Shown here: one piece after another, positions 1 to 12,663 of the stretch | Numbering within the stretch: position 1 is the first letter of the stretch | Layout of the letters: each line of letters opens with the position of its first letter | Assembly (NCBI GenBank): GCA_950022295.1 | Contig: OX465600.1 | Span: 8,122,001 to 8,186,000, forward strand | Reading direction: 5' to 3' | Length of the DNA: 64,000 nucleotides | From: Bromus sterilis | Lineage: Eukaryota; Streptophyta; Magnoliopsida; Poales; Poaceae | The notes under the pieces: generated by a model | The model's database searches: none | Told to the model about the DNA's origin: nothing | The model's input: only the letters and a program-made list of their open reading frames with translations | Program-made: the position numbers and the translations under genes

Positions 1-351
1 AGGTAGGTAGGCACCAAAACTATGATTTAAGCAAGAGCAATCTATGGTTTGTACAATTTAAGCTTCCCATTTTTTGGTAGGATCAGGAACGGTAGATATA
101 AAAATAGGATAAAGGATAACAGTATAAATTGCAAAATAGATTCCATTACAAAGTTCAATGATTTGGCCCTCAGTCCCTCCAACTCGATAAATTCTGGGCA
201 GAAGGTAGTTAAAACATGGGAAAGAAGATGTGACCAACTTGACTATGCAAGCTAATATCCAATAGGCAGGGTATTGTTATTCCATAAAATCCTAAATCCA
301 AAAACTTGCACAGTAGGAAGAATAGCTAGCCGGGTAAAGTTGTTGGCTCAC

Positions 352-1704
352 CTCCATTGAGCTTAAGGAACTTGTCATAAGTTGAGTATGCATGCCTCTC
401 AACACATTCAGAAAAGTGGTCTGCACATAAGAATAAGATAACCGAGTTCAGAGCAGCTTTATCATCACAAAAACACAGTAATAAAAAAACACATTTAATT
501 CATGAGTAGATGTAATATGTGTACTCACATGCCATTCGTGGGCTTAGCATGTACATGCCAACAGTGACAAAGTAGTAAAAAAATGCACTAAACCGCGCAA
601 GAAAGCGATCAAGCCATACAGAGTTGCCACCCAACGCCTGATATGAACAGAGAGAAGAAACAAAGTAAGAAATATGTAATCCAACAGAAAACAATATATC
701 TAAAGCTCTGGTCAAGGGCTTGGAAGAAAACAGGATATAATCATAATTCATTTTGAATCAACATTGAATTTGAATTAACAGACATGTAAAGGATTTTGAA
801 CATACTTCCATGATTAAGAGGTGATGGAACTCATTCATGCTTTCTGCAAAGTGCACTTTGATGTTATCAGCTCTTCTCGACCACCCGAAGGTCTCGTACA
901 AGTGAAGCACCGATATAAACGCTGTTCGACAATCAATCAGTCAGTCAACAAAACACTAACTAGACTATTCAACAATCCAAAGGTCTTGTACAATCGAACC
1001 ATACCAAAACCATATGTACAGGAAAAATTGAGAGGCATGTGAGAGGAGACCCTCACCGAAATAGGGCACCCGGGCGATGGTCTCGAGCACGAAGAACCTG
1101 GCGTAGTCGCGGTCGCGGTACAGCAGATCGAGGATGAGGATGACCGTATCCTGTTTACACATCAAGATGTAAACACAGCTACAAGTTCAGTTCAAGCGAT
1201 CAGACCGAAAAACAAACTCTGAATTGGGCATCTGGGCTGGAGCCAGTTGCTTGTATTATTCAGACACTACTCACGGTGAGGAATATGTTGAAGTTCTGCT
1301 CGAGCCTGACGACCCAGTCGCCGTCCTCGCCGGCGAGGGTCAGCTCGTCGTTGAATCCCTCTTCTTGCTCGGTAGGAGGAGGAGTGGCGGCCGCCTCCCT
1401 GACGGGGAAGGAGTCCTCGACGGCGGACACCTGGGCCTCCTGCCGCTCCTTGTCCTGACTGGTCCTCGCCGTGGCCTCGGCGCGGATCGTCCTCCCCCTC
1501 CTGCGCGGCACGAGGTCAACAGAGCCGTACGGCGAGTAGGCGAGGAAGGAGATCGGGTTGAGCGGTTTACCCGGAGACGAGGACGGCCGGGCAGAGGCGG
1601 CGGGCGCGGGAAGGGATGGGGAAGGGGAGGAAGGAGGGCCGAGACCGCGCGGCGGCGGGGCTGCAGGCGAGGGCGGCCCGGAGAGGCGCCGCGGAGGCGG
1701 CCAT
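352..1704 (-). CDS. PTOX: Plastid terminal oxidase (plastoquinol oxidase, IMMUTANS type), 5' part; 3' exons lie left of the window
   Basis: Di-iron, thylakoid-bound oxidase that passes electrons from plastoquinol to oxygen and supports carotenoid desaturation. Six exons are visible, each bounded by GT..AG: 1571-1704, 1275-1500, 1057-1150, 806-921, 529-637 and 352-420. They join in frame to 249 codons. Diagnostic stretches are RDRDYARFFVLETIARVPYF, VLHLYETFGW, NEFHHLLIME and ECVERHAYSTYDKF; the first, third and fourth hold the Glu, Glu/His and Glu iron ligands. The DEAEH ligand pair would be in exons beyond the left edge. Start: the ATG at 1704 opens an Ala/Arg/Ser-rich transit-peptide-like stretch (MAASAAPLRA...) that hits a stop at 1567. 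A 70-nt intron (1501-1570, GTAAAC..GCGCAG) restores the frame of the body. No ATG precedes the body in its own frame, so I prefer the intron, but an indel cannot be excluded. Family identity is very sure; the first intron is inferred. Confidence 0.93.
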
Positions 1705-2974
1705 GTTGGTGCGGAGCGGCGATATTTTCCTGGGTTTGGGGAATGGCGGGATGTGGCAGTGCGGGACGGCGGCGGGGAGATGGGTAGTGGGGGGGAGTGG
1801 TGGTGGTGGGTATATTCGCGCGGGCGCACGGCGCGTGGGGTGTTTTGTCGGGGAGGGCGACGGCCGCGGAAACGACGGCGCGGCGGCAGGTGTCACGCCG
1901 GGCGGGCGGAGGAGGCGATGGGGTGCGCGTGGGCACTGGATTGGGTAATGGGTAGTCCCGACTGCTGACCGGGCCGAGCTGGTTGATCGCTAGTGCAGGG
2001 GAGGCGCCCGTGCCGTCCATCCGTGTGTGTGTCCCAGTTGCTGAACGTCACGAACTCGGTCAACTTTTGCCATGACTTTTTTTTTTTATAAACCTTTTAC
2101 CGCGGCGTTTTCATCCAACCTGGAGCGGACGGTCTGATCACTATACGATCAAAAAATGATCCAGATGAACTTTTTTAAACGGTTTTATACCCTCGGTATT
2201 CTCATATCCAACCTAAATCTAAGACTGATATAAAAAGATTCGAACGCGTCCCCACATATATCTGTTTGGAGTACCCTATAACCCAATCTTCATCTTTTTC
2301 AATCTAGTCTCTTTGTCTCGAGCCCTCCCCGACCTCTCTGCTTTCTGATCCATGGAATGCAAATCCACTCTCGCTCAAGCTCCTCATTCGATTGAGAAAG
2401 TTTGTTTCGCGAGGCGGAGCTGGACGGTGTGAAGGATATTGCCCTCTAAACCGCTCTCCGCCGATCGTGGTTGGATCAAGGCGAAAGCGGCGGCTTGAGT
2501 CCTTGTCTTCCTCTAGATCTAGCATCGTTGGGTCCTTGTTCCCACACCGGCGTCGCTTCGGATGAAGATGCCCAAATCCAAGCCACAGGCGACCCGCCGC
2601 GAGGAACATAAGCGAGGGAGAGTGCAGCGAGTGTGCCTGTCGATCCAGATGACACGCTAATGGTGTTTGTTCTTCGGCGGTCCTTGACGATCATGGAGAC
2701 GAATGCGCGCCACCTCCACGGCAAGAATGCAAAGGCGCTCCAGGTAGTAATTGAGAAGTTAGAGCGCAAATCTGCAGTGAATGCGGCAACAAAGGGAATG
2801 TCGGTCAGCACGCCAAGGAGCAGGAACGCCTGCTTCGAAAGTTGACCAACCAACCTTGCAACTCCTCTGATGACAATGATGGCGTCCCTCAAGCCAATTA
2901 TACAGAGGGTACAACCGCAAGGGGAAGGGGCCGGTGGGGAAATACTTATTTCCTTCTCCCTTCCCCTTAGTTAA
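1705..2974. other. PTOX upstream region; no supported gene
   Basis: GC-rich leader of PTOX up to about 2000, then AT-rich sequence. A short plus-strand open frame at 2633-2845 (70 codons) has no recognisable domain and no supporting structure. I see no other feature. Confidence 0.5.
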
Positions 2975-3093
2975 TACTCCCTCCTTTTCAAAATATTTTG
3001 TACTAGTTTTAGTACAAAATTGTACTAAGGTTAAGACAGTTATTTTGAAACGGAAGAACCTTAAGACAGTTATTTTGAAACGGAAGGAGTAAT
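2975..3093. mobile_element. Stowaway-like MITE
   Basis: Inverted ends (tactccctcc... and ...ggaaggagta) flanked by TA, as in Stowaway elements of Tc1/mariner origin. The right half holds a roughly 30-bp direct duplication, the stretch ending in gttattttgaaacggaag occurring twice. Confidence 0.7.
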
Positions 3094-3746
3094 AGTTTAG
3101 TACTAACCGGCAATAAACTTTCATCATTTTGTGATCGCTTTTGGTATTATATGAATTTGAACTTTCAGATGCCGGATATTTACCCGATGATTAAGTATGT
3201 GTGTTGTTATTTACGTTTCAAATTTGATCATAATATATAAAGTTGTATTTGTTGCATGGATTTAAGGCTCAAATTTAAGGTACATGGTGATGGTGTAGAA
3301 CATGCTAAATTAGAAGAAACAGATCGGTACAGAGGTTGTGTGCCGCCAGGGAGCGCGCGCGGCACGATCGGTATGGCCCGGTCCTCGGGAGTGCGGGCTT
3401 AACCTTGCCTCACCTATTTGCCACCTGTCTAGATCGTCAGTACCATCAACCATGCCACAACCAGTCACAGCCGGGTCTGAGTTATCCAAACACCATGGCA
3501 ACCGGACAAATAACACCAGGAGTCCAGGACAACGATACATCAGCATCGTCTATTACTACTTACTGTATCAATCAAGCAGCAGGTTTAGTCCCTACGCTAC
3601 AAAATTATCCACCACCGGATTAGACTGACTGACTGGCTGACCGCCAGTCCATATGAACCTACAGCTGCTTAGCATCTTTGCCCTCTATTCTCAGGCACAT
3701 CATAGATCGTTTCGTGCAAAATATCATGTTGTCTTTCTAACCAGAG
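3094..3746. other. Gene-free spacer
   Basis: No coding, RNA or repeat structure that I can support; it is the 3' flank of the gene at 3747-6686. Confidence 0.4.
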
Positions 3747-6686
3747 TCATCTGCAGCTCGCGGCAGCAGCTGCTGGCTGAGAGCCACCGCCAACGTTTGC
3801 GGAGGCAGCGTTATTCGTGAGGGTCTCAGTGCCATGACCCTTGCTAGCAGAGGCCCCGTTAATTGAGGGGGCCTCGGCGTCCTTGCCAGAGCTCTTGGAG
3901 GCGTGCCGGTTGCTCCTGAACCTGGTTCTCAGCTTGCTGAAGGGGCGCCAGTGCCAGCGGTTGTGTGACTTTATTTGGCCCATCAGCTTCTGCTGCTCCC
4001 TCCGGAAGATCCTCCGGGTGTACCAAGCTCCGCCGCGCCACCCGAAGGCGTACCTGGTAGTCATACGAGATTGGCAGGTTTTAGCATTCAGGTTTCCAAG
4101 ATATCACAAATACTGCGTTTGTTCGTGTTGGAACTCTTTACAGATTAGTGGACTATGTGCAGCACTCACTCATGATTATTTCAAAATGAACTCAGACATA
4201 AGTTTAGCAGGAATTTCAATTATGTAGTTCCTTTGGAACATATACAGAAGATTACAGCAAAACTATTGTCCTTTGTGCATGTCTCAGTAATTTGTATTAG
4301 TTGGAGCACGGAGCAGGGTATTCAACTAAATATGTGGCAACAGGAGGGCTACACTAAGTTGGACCAGGGTATACAAAACCAGCCGTGATATTAAATACTG
4401 TCTCTGCAGAAAATGTAAATTAAACTATAAAACAACCGATAAATAACCCAAAAGTAAATAGGCCTTCACATCCTAACTCAGTATGTCAGTGTTACATCCA
4501 GTTTTTATATGAACATATGATTCTATGATTGATTGAGAGTTTAGGCATGTTGATCAGCATTAACTGCATTAATATGAGAATACAGAGTATATATAAGCTT
4601 GACTAGGGCATTGAAACCTTATGAATGTAGAGAGTAAGTAACATGCCTGATGCTACAAATACATATAGTATTGAAAGGCTTGTAACATGGTAAAAGTGAA
4701 CTACTACAACAATAACAACAACAACAAAGCCTGTCAGTCCTAAAAGTGAACTACTAGAGTAGGAAATTAGTACGGAGTATATATTAAGAGCATCATGAAC
4801 ATACCCAACAACCGCAGTTGTCAATGCAGTGGCTATACAAGCTGACGCACTAATGTTATTGGAGGTCACAATCTTTTTAATCTCGTCATGTTCATTTCTG
4901 TGGGTGTCCTTCAGCTGTTAATAAGATAATAAAGACAAAAAAGATTATCCAGAGTACCTATTCAGTAAAAATAGCAAATAAATGTTGAAGGTACTGGTAG
5001 TCAATCCGCAGTCAAGAACAAAAGGGGAAATGAAAGCAGACGTTCAAACTCTATGAAAGTTGTGACCATCAGAGTGTGAAAAATCCACCATAAGTCAGTC
5101 ATCTTATAAACCAAAAATATCATCAGATCAAATAGAAAAGAGATGCAACAAACAACAAAGCGCATCTTAATGTCGAACAGTGTAAAGCATTCACAAAGAA
5201 TACACATGACATTAACAGACTATCTTCTAAACTGCTTACAGATTGCTCAATTGAATTAAGCCTCTTGTCGATCTTCGTTTGCTGCATATGACGAAGAGAA
5301 TAACCTACATCAAGAAATTAAAAGTGTCTGTTAAAAACTGTAGATCATCCAAACAGAGAATTCCCAAGTAACTTAAGGAACAGTACAGATATACAGCATA
5401 ATGACATATGCTCCACTCCAAAATGACCAAAAAAAAGCACAGAAAGTGGATTTCCTTTGATAATTGTGGTACACGAAAGAGGGCCTATCAGTTGAAAAGG
5501 CAAGTAGTGTAACTTCAAAGAAGCACACATAGTGGGACACGGATCTTTGGATCCCGGGTCCCATTGCACCTGATTAAGTAACATTTTTAGAAAATAAAAA
5601 GAGTCAAAAGTTTCTGAAACTTTTTGGAAGCAAAGATGGTTAGGAGTCGCACTCATATAAAAAGTTTTGCAAAAGAATGACCATCAATCTAGGCAAAAAA
5701 GAAAGAAAATCAAGACTGCATAAGAGTTACTATTGGTAGTTTTTGTAATCAAAATTTTGTTTTTTTTTGTTCCATGGAAATGTTTTGTTCCTGGAGTTTG
5801 TTGAATCTATTCCTTTGCGGAACTTTTTGTACGGGTGTAACTCCTAATCAAGTTTGGTTCTAAAAAGATTCAATTTTTTCACGCTTTTAATAATTTCTAA
5901 ATCATTTTTTCCAAATCGGATGTTTGTTGAATCTATTCCTTGTGCAACGCTTCATCACATCCTGGAATTACTTCACATTTAGTCAGGTAAGGAGTTCCAC
6001 ATCTCAACTAAACCGAGGATCACTGAATACTCCAACATTGCAAGTGAAATAATTACTGTACTAGTTGCAGCGATTGGGAGAACAGAAAAAAAAACTCATA
6101 AATTAGATTGTAACTTGGTGCACTTGCATTCAGTCATCCCCACCAATGGGACATTCTGAAACAAATTTGCTCGGGTGCAGCTGTGGTTCCAATTTTCTCT
6201 ACAGTCTCATCTAAGCCAAACAAACTAATAAGGGTTCAGCAGCAAGCAGTTGCACAAGTGCATCACTCCCTCACTCAGACACATCGATCAAAACAACTAA
6301 ATCAATCGGATGAGCCGGTTATACACTCTGAACCCGAAGACAGCACACAGAGTTTAGAAACTGCAAGGGGGAGAGCAGGGGAGTGAACAGGAGCGTACCT
6401 CCCCAGGCCGTGAGGACGGAGGCGATGGAGGTGCCGACGGTGAAGACGACGCGGTGGTTCTCGAACACTTCCTGCACGCACACACCGCATCGGGGGCATC
6501 AAAACCAGATCACGAGAGGCGGGCATCGAGGAAGGGGATAATTTGATCTGGACGGGGGGGCGGGTAGCTAACCTTGGTGGAAAAGAAGGTGTCGCGGACG
6601 GCGGCCCAGGAGTTGGTCGCCCGCCGGCGCACGTTGGGCAGCGACAGCACCGCGCGGCCCGCGCCGGCCAGCCGCCGAGCCGCCAT
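3747..6686 (-). CDS. Uncharacterised 222-residue plant membrane protein, possibly organellar
   Basis: Not recognised by name. Five exons with consensus borders, 6573-6686, 6399-6471, 5240-5304, 4805-4914 and 3747-4053, join to 223 codons with stop and no lesion. The N-terminus (MAARRLAGAGRAVLSL...) is rich in Arg and Ala and lacks acidic residues, like a mitochondrial or plastid targeting peptide. A hydrophobic segment follows at about residues 47-60 (VFTVGTSIASVLTAWGGYSL), then a charged helix (KIDKRLNSIEQSLKDTHRNEHDEIKK). A second hydrophobic segment (ISASACIATALTTAVVGYAF) is followed by a very basic stretch (YTRRIFRREQQK) and a low-complexity Ser/Asn/Ala tail. Two membrane spans with a coiled loop between them are inferred. 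The start is the only ATG that fits exon 1. The protein could be a small organelle inner-membrane or envelope factor, but I will not assign a function. The gene structure is well supported. Confidence 0.82.
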
Positions 6687-8437
6687 CTCGGTGTCCTCTG
6701 CTCTGTGAGAGATTCTTTTGGAGGATTTCGTTCGGGGGGAGAAGGGTTTGGGGGGGAAGGTGGGCGATTCGATTCGCTTGTGGTGGATGCGGCGAGTGCG
6801 CGACCAACTTGCGGCGTAAGAAACGAACGGGCGCCGGCGAGGGAGGGGAGCCAAAATAGCCAGCGGCTGCGGACGGGACGGGGGAGCGTCGGAGTACAAC
6901 GCGGCGGCGGTAGTGGGTACCGAACCGGAATCCTTTTCTTTGTCCACTCCTTCTATTTTCGTTTTTATTTGAAAAAAAATCCCCCACTCGATTGATTTTT
7001 TTATGCACGGTCTATCGCCTTGGTGGCCGTTGGATGAACTCTTTATCCAACGTGCGCATTAATAACGTCCAACCCTGAAATCGTTCATCTTTTTTTCAAC
7101 TGATACCATGACTTTGCAACATGCGATTTGTTTCAAAGCAGATGACGGGATGACAACGTGGAACAATGATAGTTGCTGCAGAAAGCCCCATCACCGATGA
7201 CGGTTATTTCTACGCTATCGGGCGTTGTCACGTGTGTGCATATTTGTCTTGTGGGTTGCCGTAAAAAAATTGGTTTAGTAAAAAATGATTTGCATACGCT
7301 TTGCAATAAAGATTTTGTTGCAATGGTCCAACCATAACACAAACCTGATGTAAAGGATGGTTGTTTTAGGATGGTGGTTTTGCATAAAAACGCGCTCGAT
7401 GAAAGCTTTGCAATAAAGGGTTTGTTGCAATGGTATGAACGCAACGAATTTTTTGTTGCAAAGCTTGTCATTAAAATAAAGTGATTCGACGGCTACATTG
7501 ACCTAGATTGGATGACTCGGAAGGCAGCGGAAATTTTCAACACAACAACCAGTTGGCGTGTAGTGTCCGCCTTTTTATTGTGAGATATCAAAAGTTTAGG
7601 ATGTTAAGGGTGATCGAACGATTTTGATTTCCAAGGAAGAAGCACTTAGAAAAACCTATTTGAGGGACGTGTGCGCTCAAAAGACATGGCTTCGTTGAAG
7701 CGAATCATCAATAGAACCGGTCCACGTACGAATTCACATGGTGTCTTTTGTTGTTGTTTCGTACGTTTTTTTTTTGCTTCTGGTTCTTTTATATTGAACA
7801 ATGCTTCATTTTTTGCCTCATTGTTCTTTTATCTCGAATGCGGGTGGATTTTATTGCAAACTAGAAATACTTCCTATTTCAGTCTCATGCTTCTTATGTT
7901 GCAAACATGCAAGTCCTCTTTTGGACATTAAAGGCCTCATTTTTGCATAGCACCATCTTCATATCAAATTTGCAACTAAAGGAATGAATATAACCCTGTA
8001 AGAAAATTATAATTTGTAAAACCAACTGATAAAGATGCAAAATAATCATACAATCTAGCAAAAAATTAGTTTCATGGTCACCTTGAGTGTTTTAGCTTTA
8101 ATCTTGATTCATTTATCCTCATATTTAATTTTCTTTTGAGTCTACATGTAACTTAGATGGATCTAGGGAGTATCTAATCGTCGAAGGTTCAGTTGTATGT
8201 GCAAAGGAGGAGAGATGCCGGAATGTCGTGCGATACGCTAGCATATCGAGATGTCGATGGTGTCGTACGATATGGCGATGTTGTGAGAAGCGACAATATG
8301 CGGCAAAACTAAATCGGAACGTTGTACATCAAGTTGAGTCTCGGGTCATCTGACAAGTCGTCGAGGTTGTATGAGTACCGGTTGAGTGTTTGTGAGCCGA
8401 GTTACTCAGTCAAGTGGTTATCACGTGAAGATTGTTA

Positions 8438-8695
8438 GGGCATATGTACAATGGTTGAAAAGCAGTTTTATCTTAGCTTAATTTAGATATGGCAAAAGAA
8501 ATGACGTACAATGGACTGTATCTTAGTATTATTTTTACTAACTAGTTGTTCTTAAATGCATGATAAGAGTATTGTCGCTAATAAGAGATTGTCTTTTAGA
8601 TAAGAGAAGATAATCCATTTCTTATGATTTTTTTCTCTTCCACCTCATAATTTATCTTACGTGGCACTGCTAAAATAGCACCATTGTACATGCCC
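8438..8695. mobile_element. Tourist-like MITE (PIF/Harbinger), unit 1
   Basis: Terminal inverted repeats gggcatatgtacaatgg and ccattgtacatgccc, flanked by a TTA duplication at 8435-8437 and 8696-8698. Confidence 0.8.
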
Positions 8696-8773
8696 TTAAG
8701 AGGTAGAGTTTGCATGTAGTTGTATTAGAGGAGTAGCCCCACATATCGAGGATGTGGGCTAGTTGATTAGTTT

Positions 8774-9032
8774 GGGTATGCACAATGGTTGATAGGGTTA
8801 CTTTATCTTAGCATTGCCACATAATTTAGATATGGCAAAAAAAAGGTGTACAATGAGCTATATCTTTGTCTTATCTTTAATAATTCAAGATTCCTAAATT
8901 TGTAGTGAGATTATTGTTGTTAAGATACCATCTGTTAAATAAAAGAAGACAAGTATTTTCTTACGATCTCTCTCTTTCACCTCAGCGTTTATCCTATATG
9001 GCGCTCCTAAGATAGCACCATTGTACATACCC
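8774..9032. mobile_element. Tourist-like MITE, second family member, unit 1
   Basis: Inverted ends gggtatgcacaatgg and ccattgtacataccc, related to the MITE at 8438-8695. The target duplication is imperfect: TTT on the left, ATA on the right. Confidence 0.7.
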
Positions 9033-9149
9033 ATAGTGGCTTAGTGGGGTTAGTGGTCAATCATGGTTGTTGAGTTGTATGTATGTGTATCCTATTTAAA
9101 TATTGTAATCACGTTGGACTGTGAATAAAAAGGTGAAAAGCAGACTAAG

Positions 9150-9265
9150 GCATAGCCTAGTGGTGAGAAGGGGCTGATGTCTTCTCATCCATCCAAGTTC
9201 AAGGCTCGGTACTTGCAATTTGGGTTTGTTACACCTATTAAACTGTAGGGGATTATCTTACGGAG
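9150..9265 (+). mobile_element. Possible tRNA-derived SINE, unit 1
   Basis: Has a box-A-like tagcctagtgg and, about 50 bp on, a box-B-like gttcaaggctc, as in the tRNA-related head of plant SINEs. No clear target duplication or poly-A was seen. The call is tentative. Confidence 0.35.
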
Positions 9266-10760
9266 AGGAGGAGGGTTTTCTTTTCGTTACGGAGCCTTGA
9301 AAAAAAGTCCCCCACTCGATTGATTTTTTTATGCATGGTCTATCGCCTTCGTGGCCGTTGGATGAACTCTTTATCCAACGGTGCGCATTAATAACGCCCA
9401 ACCCTGAAACCGTTCATCTTTTTTCAACCGATACCATGACTTTGCAACATGCGATTTGTTTCAAAGAATATGACGGGACGACAACGTGGAACGAATGATA
9501 GTTGCTGCAGAAAGCCCCATCGCCGATGACGGTTATTTCTACGATATCGGACGCTGTCACGTGTGTGCATATATGTCTTGTGGGTTGCCGTAAAAAAATT
9601 GGTTTAGTAAAAAAAATGATTTGCATACGCTTTGCAATAAAGATTTTGTTGCAATGGTCCAACCATAACACAAACCTGATGTAAAGGATGGTTGTCTTAG
9701 GATGGTGGTTTTGCATAAAAACGTGCTCGATGAAAGATTTGCAATAAAGGGTTTGTTGCAATGGTATGAACGCAACGAATTTTTTGTTGCAAAGCTTGTC
9801 ATTAAAATAAAGTGATCCGACGGCTACATTGACCTAGATTGGATGACTCGGCAGGCAGAGGAAATTTTCAACACTCCAACCGGTTGGCGCGTAGTGTCCG
9901 CCTTTTTATTGTGAGATATCAAAAGTTTAGGATGTTAAGGGTGATCGGAGGATTTTGATTTCCAAGGAAGAAGCTCTTAGAAAAACCTATTTGAGGGACG
10001 TGTGCGCTCAAAAGACGTGGCTTCGTTGAAGCGAATCATCAATAGAACCGGTCCACGTACGAATTCACATGGATTCTTTTGTTGTTGTTTCGTACTTTTT
10101 TTTTGCTTCTGGTTCTTTTATATTGAATAATGCTTCATTTTTTGCCTCATTGTTCTTTTATCTCGAATGGATTTTATTGCAAACTAGAAATGCTTCCTAT
10201 TTCAGCCTCATGCTTCTTATGTTGCAAACATGCAAGTCCTCTTTTGGACATTAAAGGCCTCATTTTTGCATAGCACCATCTTCATATCCAATTTGCAACT
10301 AAAGGAATGAATATAACCCTGTAAGAAAATTATAATTTGTAAAACCAACTGATAAAGATGCAAAATAATCATACAAGCTAGCAAAAAATTAGTTTCATGG
10401 TCACGTTGAGTGTTTTAGCTTTAATCTTGATTCATTTATCCGCATATTTAATTTGCTTTTGAGTCTACAGGTAACTTAGATGGATCTAGGGAGTATCTAA
10501 TCGTCGAAGGTTCAGTTGTATGTGCAAAGGAGGAGAGATGCCGGAATGCCGTGCGATGCGCTAGCATATCAAGATATCGATGTTGTCGTACGATATGGCG
10601 ATGCTGTGAGAAGCGACAATATGCGGCAAAACTAAAGCGGAACGTTGTACATCAAGTTGAGTCTCGGGTCATCTAACAAGTCGTCGAGGTTGTATGAGTA
10701 CCGGTTGAGTGCTTGTGAGCCGAGTTACTCAGTCAAGTGGTTATCACGTGAAGATTGTTA

Positions 10761-11019
10761 GGGCATATGTACAATGGTTGATAAAGCAGTTTTATCTTAG
10801 CTTAATTTAGATATGGCAAAAGAAATGACGTACAATGGACTGTATCTTAGTATTATTTTTACTAACTAGTTGTTCTTAAATGCATGATAAGAGAATTGTC
10901 GCTAATAAGAGATTGTATTTTAGATAAGAGAAGATAATCCATTTCTTATGATTTTTTTCTCTTCCACCTCATAATTTATCTTACGTGGCAGTGATAAAAT
11001 ATCACCATTGTACATGTCC
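10761..11019. mobile_element. Tourist-like MITE, unit 2 copy
   Basis: Duplicate of the element at 8438-8695, with start gggcatatgtacaatgg and end ccattgtacatgtcc, still flanked by TTA. Confidence 0.8.
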
Positions 11020-11097
11020 TTAAGAGGTAGAGTTTGCATTTAGTTGTATTAGAGGAGTAGCCCCACATATCGAGGATGTGGGCTAGTTGATTAGTTT

Positions 11098-11356
11098 GGG
11101 TATGTACAATGGTTGATAGGGTTACTTTATCTTAGCATTGCCACATAATTTAGATATGGAAAGAAAAAGGTGTACAATGGGCTATATCTTTGTCTTATCT
11201 TTAATAATTCAAGATTTCTAAATTTGTATTGAGATTATTGTTGTTAAGATACCATCTGTTAAATAAAAGAAGACAAGTATTTTCTTACGATCTCTCTCTT
11301 TCACCTCAGCGTTTATCCTATATGGCGCTCCTAAGATAGCACCATTGTACATACCC
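11098..11356. mobile_element. Tourist-like MITE, second member, unit 2 copy
   Basis: Duplicate of the element at 8774-9032, with ends gggtatgtacaatgg and ccattgtacataccc. It is followed by TTA. Confidence 0.7.
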
Positions 11357-11479
11357 TTAGTGGCTTAGTGGTGTTAGTGGTCAATCATGGTTGTTGGGTT
11401 GTATGTATGTGTATCCTATTTAAATATTGTAATCACGTTGGATTGTGAATAAAAAGGTGAAAATCAGACTAAGGCATAG

Positions 11480-11595
11480 CCTAGTGGTGGGAAGGGGCTA
11501 ATGTCTTCTCATCCATCCAAGTTCAAGGCTCGGTACTTGCAATTTGGGTTTGTTACACCTATTAAACTGTAGGGTATTATCTTACGGTGAAAAGC
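11480..11595 (+). mobile_element. Possible tRNA-derived SINE, unit 2 copy
   Basis: Duplicate of the segment at 9150-9265 with the same box-A-like and box-B-like motifs. Tentative. Confidence 0.35.
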
Positions 11596-12577
11596 CACGA
11601 ACAGTGTCAACCTACTCGGCTTTGCTTTTCGTTACGGAGGAGGGTTCGTGGCTCCAGCCGGATACGGCTTTCTCGTGCCTGAATCGTTTGGCCACGCACA
11701 GTTGATCTCCTCAGCTCAGCTCTTGCTCGCGCTCCTCGATGGATCCTAATCGGAAAAGGGTTAGGGCATCTCCAACGCAGTTTCTTAACACTGATATCAC
11801 ATTCGTTTCTGTATTGGTTTAGAGCAGTTCACGAGTAGCAATGTATTCCTCTAAACGTACAATCACGTCTTCTAAACATTCGTTCAGTTTTGATCTTAAT
11901 AAAAAGATTTCAGTTTTAAGTAGATATCAAATGAGCTAATTTAACGCCCGCTCACAACTAAACAAGGTGGATTTTCATTGTTTTCACATGCCCGATCATA
12001 GAGTGTTAGCCCGGTCATTTCCGGGGAAAATAACCTACCTTCTTTGGCTGGTTGTTCATGGTTCCATCGAGTTCAGTTATCTACATAGGCAGCTGGCCTG
12101 TTTGTGCTCCTCTGTCTCTTCTATCGTCAAAACGACTGATATACACTTCAACCCCTGCATGCGGGAGGTCTGCATGATCATGACCACATCGAGATCTTGC
12201 GGACGGTCGTCTTGATCGCATCCTTCACCCTTGATAGTTCTGGTTGTTCTTCCTAACTCTCCATGCCAATGGGAAAGAGAAAATAACAGAAATTGGGTTG
12301 TAGAAGATCGGCAGAGAGAGTGAGTAAAAGAGAGGAAATGTCAGATTTTGGGGCGGAATCTATATGGATGGCTATAAAAGTATGGGTATCGCCTCAATTT
12401 TGTGTGGACCCAGAGTATCGGAATCCTACGTGTGTGCGATCCGAACTTCCGCAAAACCTTCATTGATTTGAGTCAAATTTATGGAAAAAGCATACATGCA
12501 AACCATCCCACGAATAGCTGTGTTGGTTTACAAAAAGGAGATCAATTGTTGGGTGCACCATGTTGGATGATAAAAGG
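11596..12577. other. Gene-free spacer
   Basis: Short unsupported open frames only. No recognisable gene or complete repeat. Confidence 0.4.
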
Positions 12578-12663
12578 TACTTCTTCCGATCGATAGTAAA
12601 TATCGCTCATTTTGTTTTAAGCTTTGTTCTAAAATAACGATATTGTTATGATTCGGAGGAAGT
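12578..12663. mobile_element. Stowaway-like MITE, left part, split by the LINE
   Basis: Left end TA plus cttcttccgatcg. The matching right end (gattcggaggaag plus TA) is at the edge of the LINE and occurs again at 29697-29711, because the LINE target duplication covers the MITE terminus. This shows the MITE was there first. Confidence 0.65.

Larger units (their letters stand above)
6971..11595 (+). repeat. Tandem direct duplication of a 2.33 kb non-coding unit
   Basis: Unit 1 (about 6971-9265) and unit 2 (about 9299-11595) are nearly identical over their whole length, with an offset of 2.32-2.33 kb. Both begin at a tract followed by cccccactcgattgat and end after cctattaaactgtaggg. Each carries the same two Tourist-type MITEs and one SINE-like segment at matching positions, so those insertions predate the duplication. 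A motif cttttcgttacggag follows each unit and may mark the recombination site. No real coding region is present; the open frames of up to 115 codons are broken, repeat-derived sequence. Confidence 0.88.

Noticed and set aside
1340..2020. 226-codon minus frame over the PTOX 5' region
   Set aside because: Low-complexity Pro/Arg/Ser sequence from GC-rich DNA; the PTOX exons explain the region.
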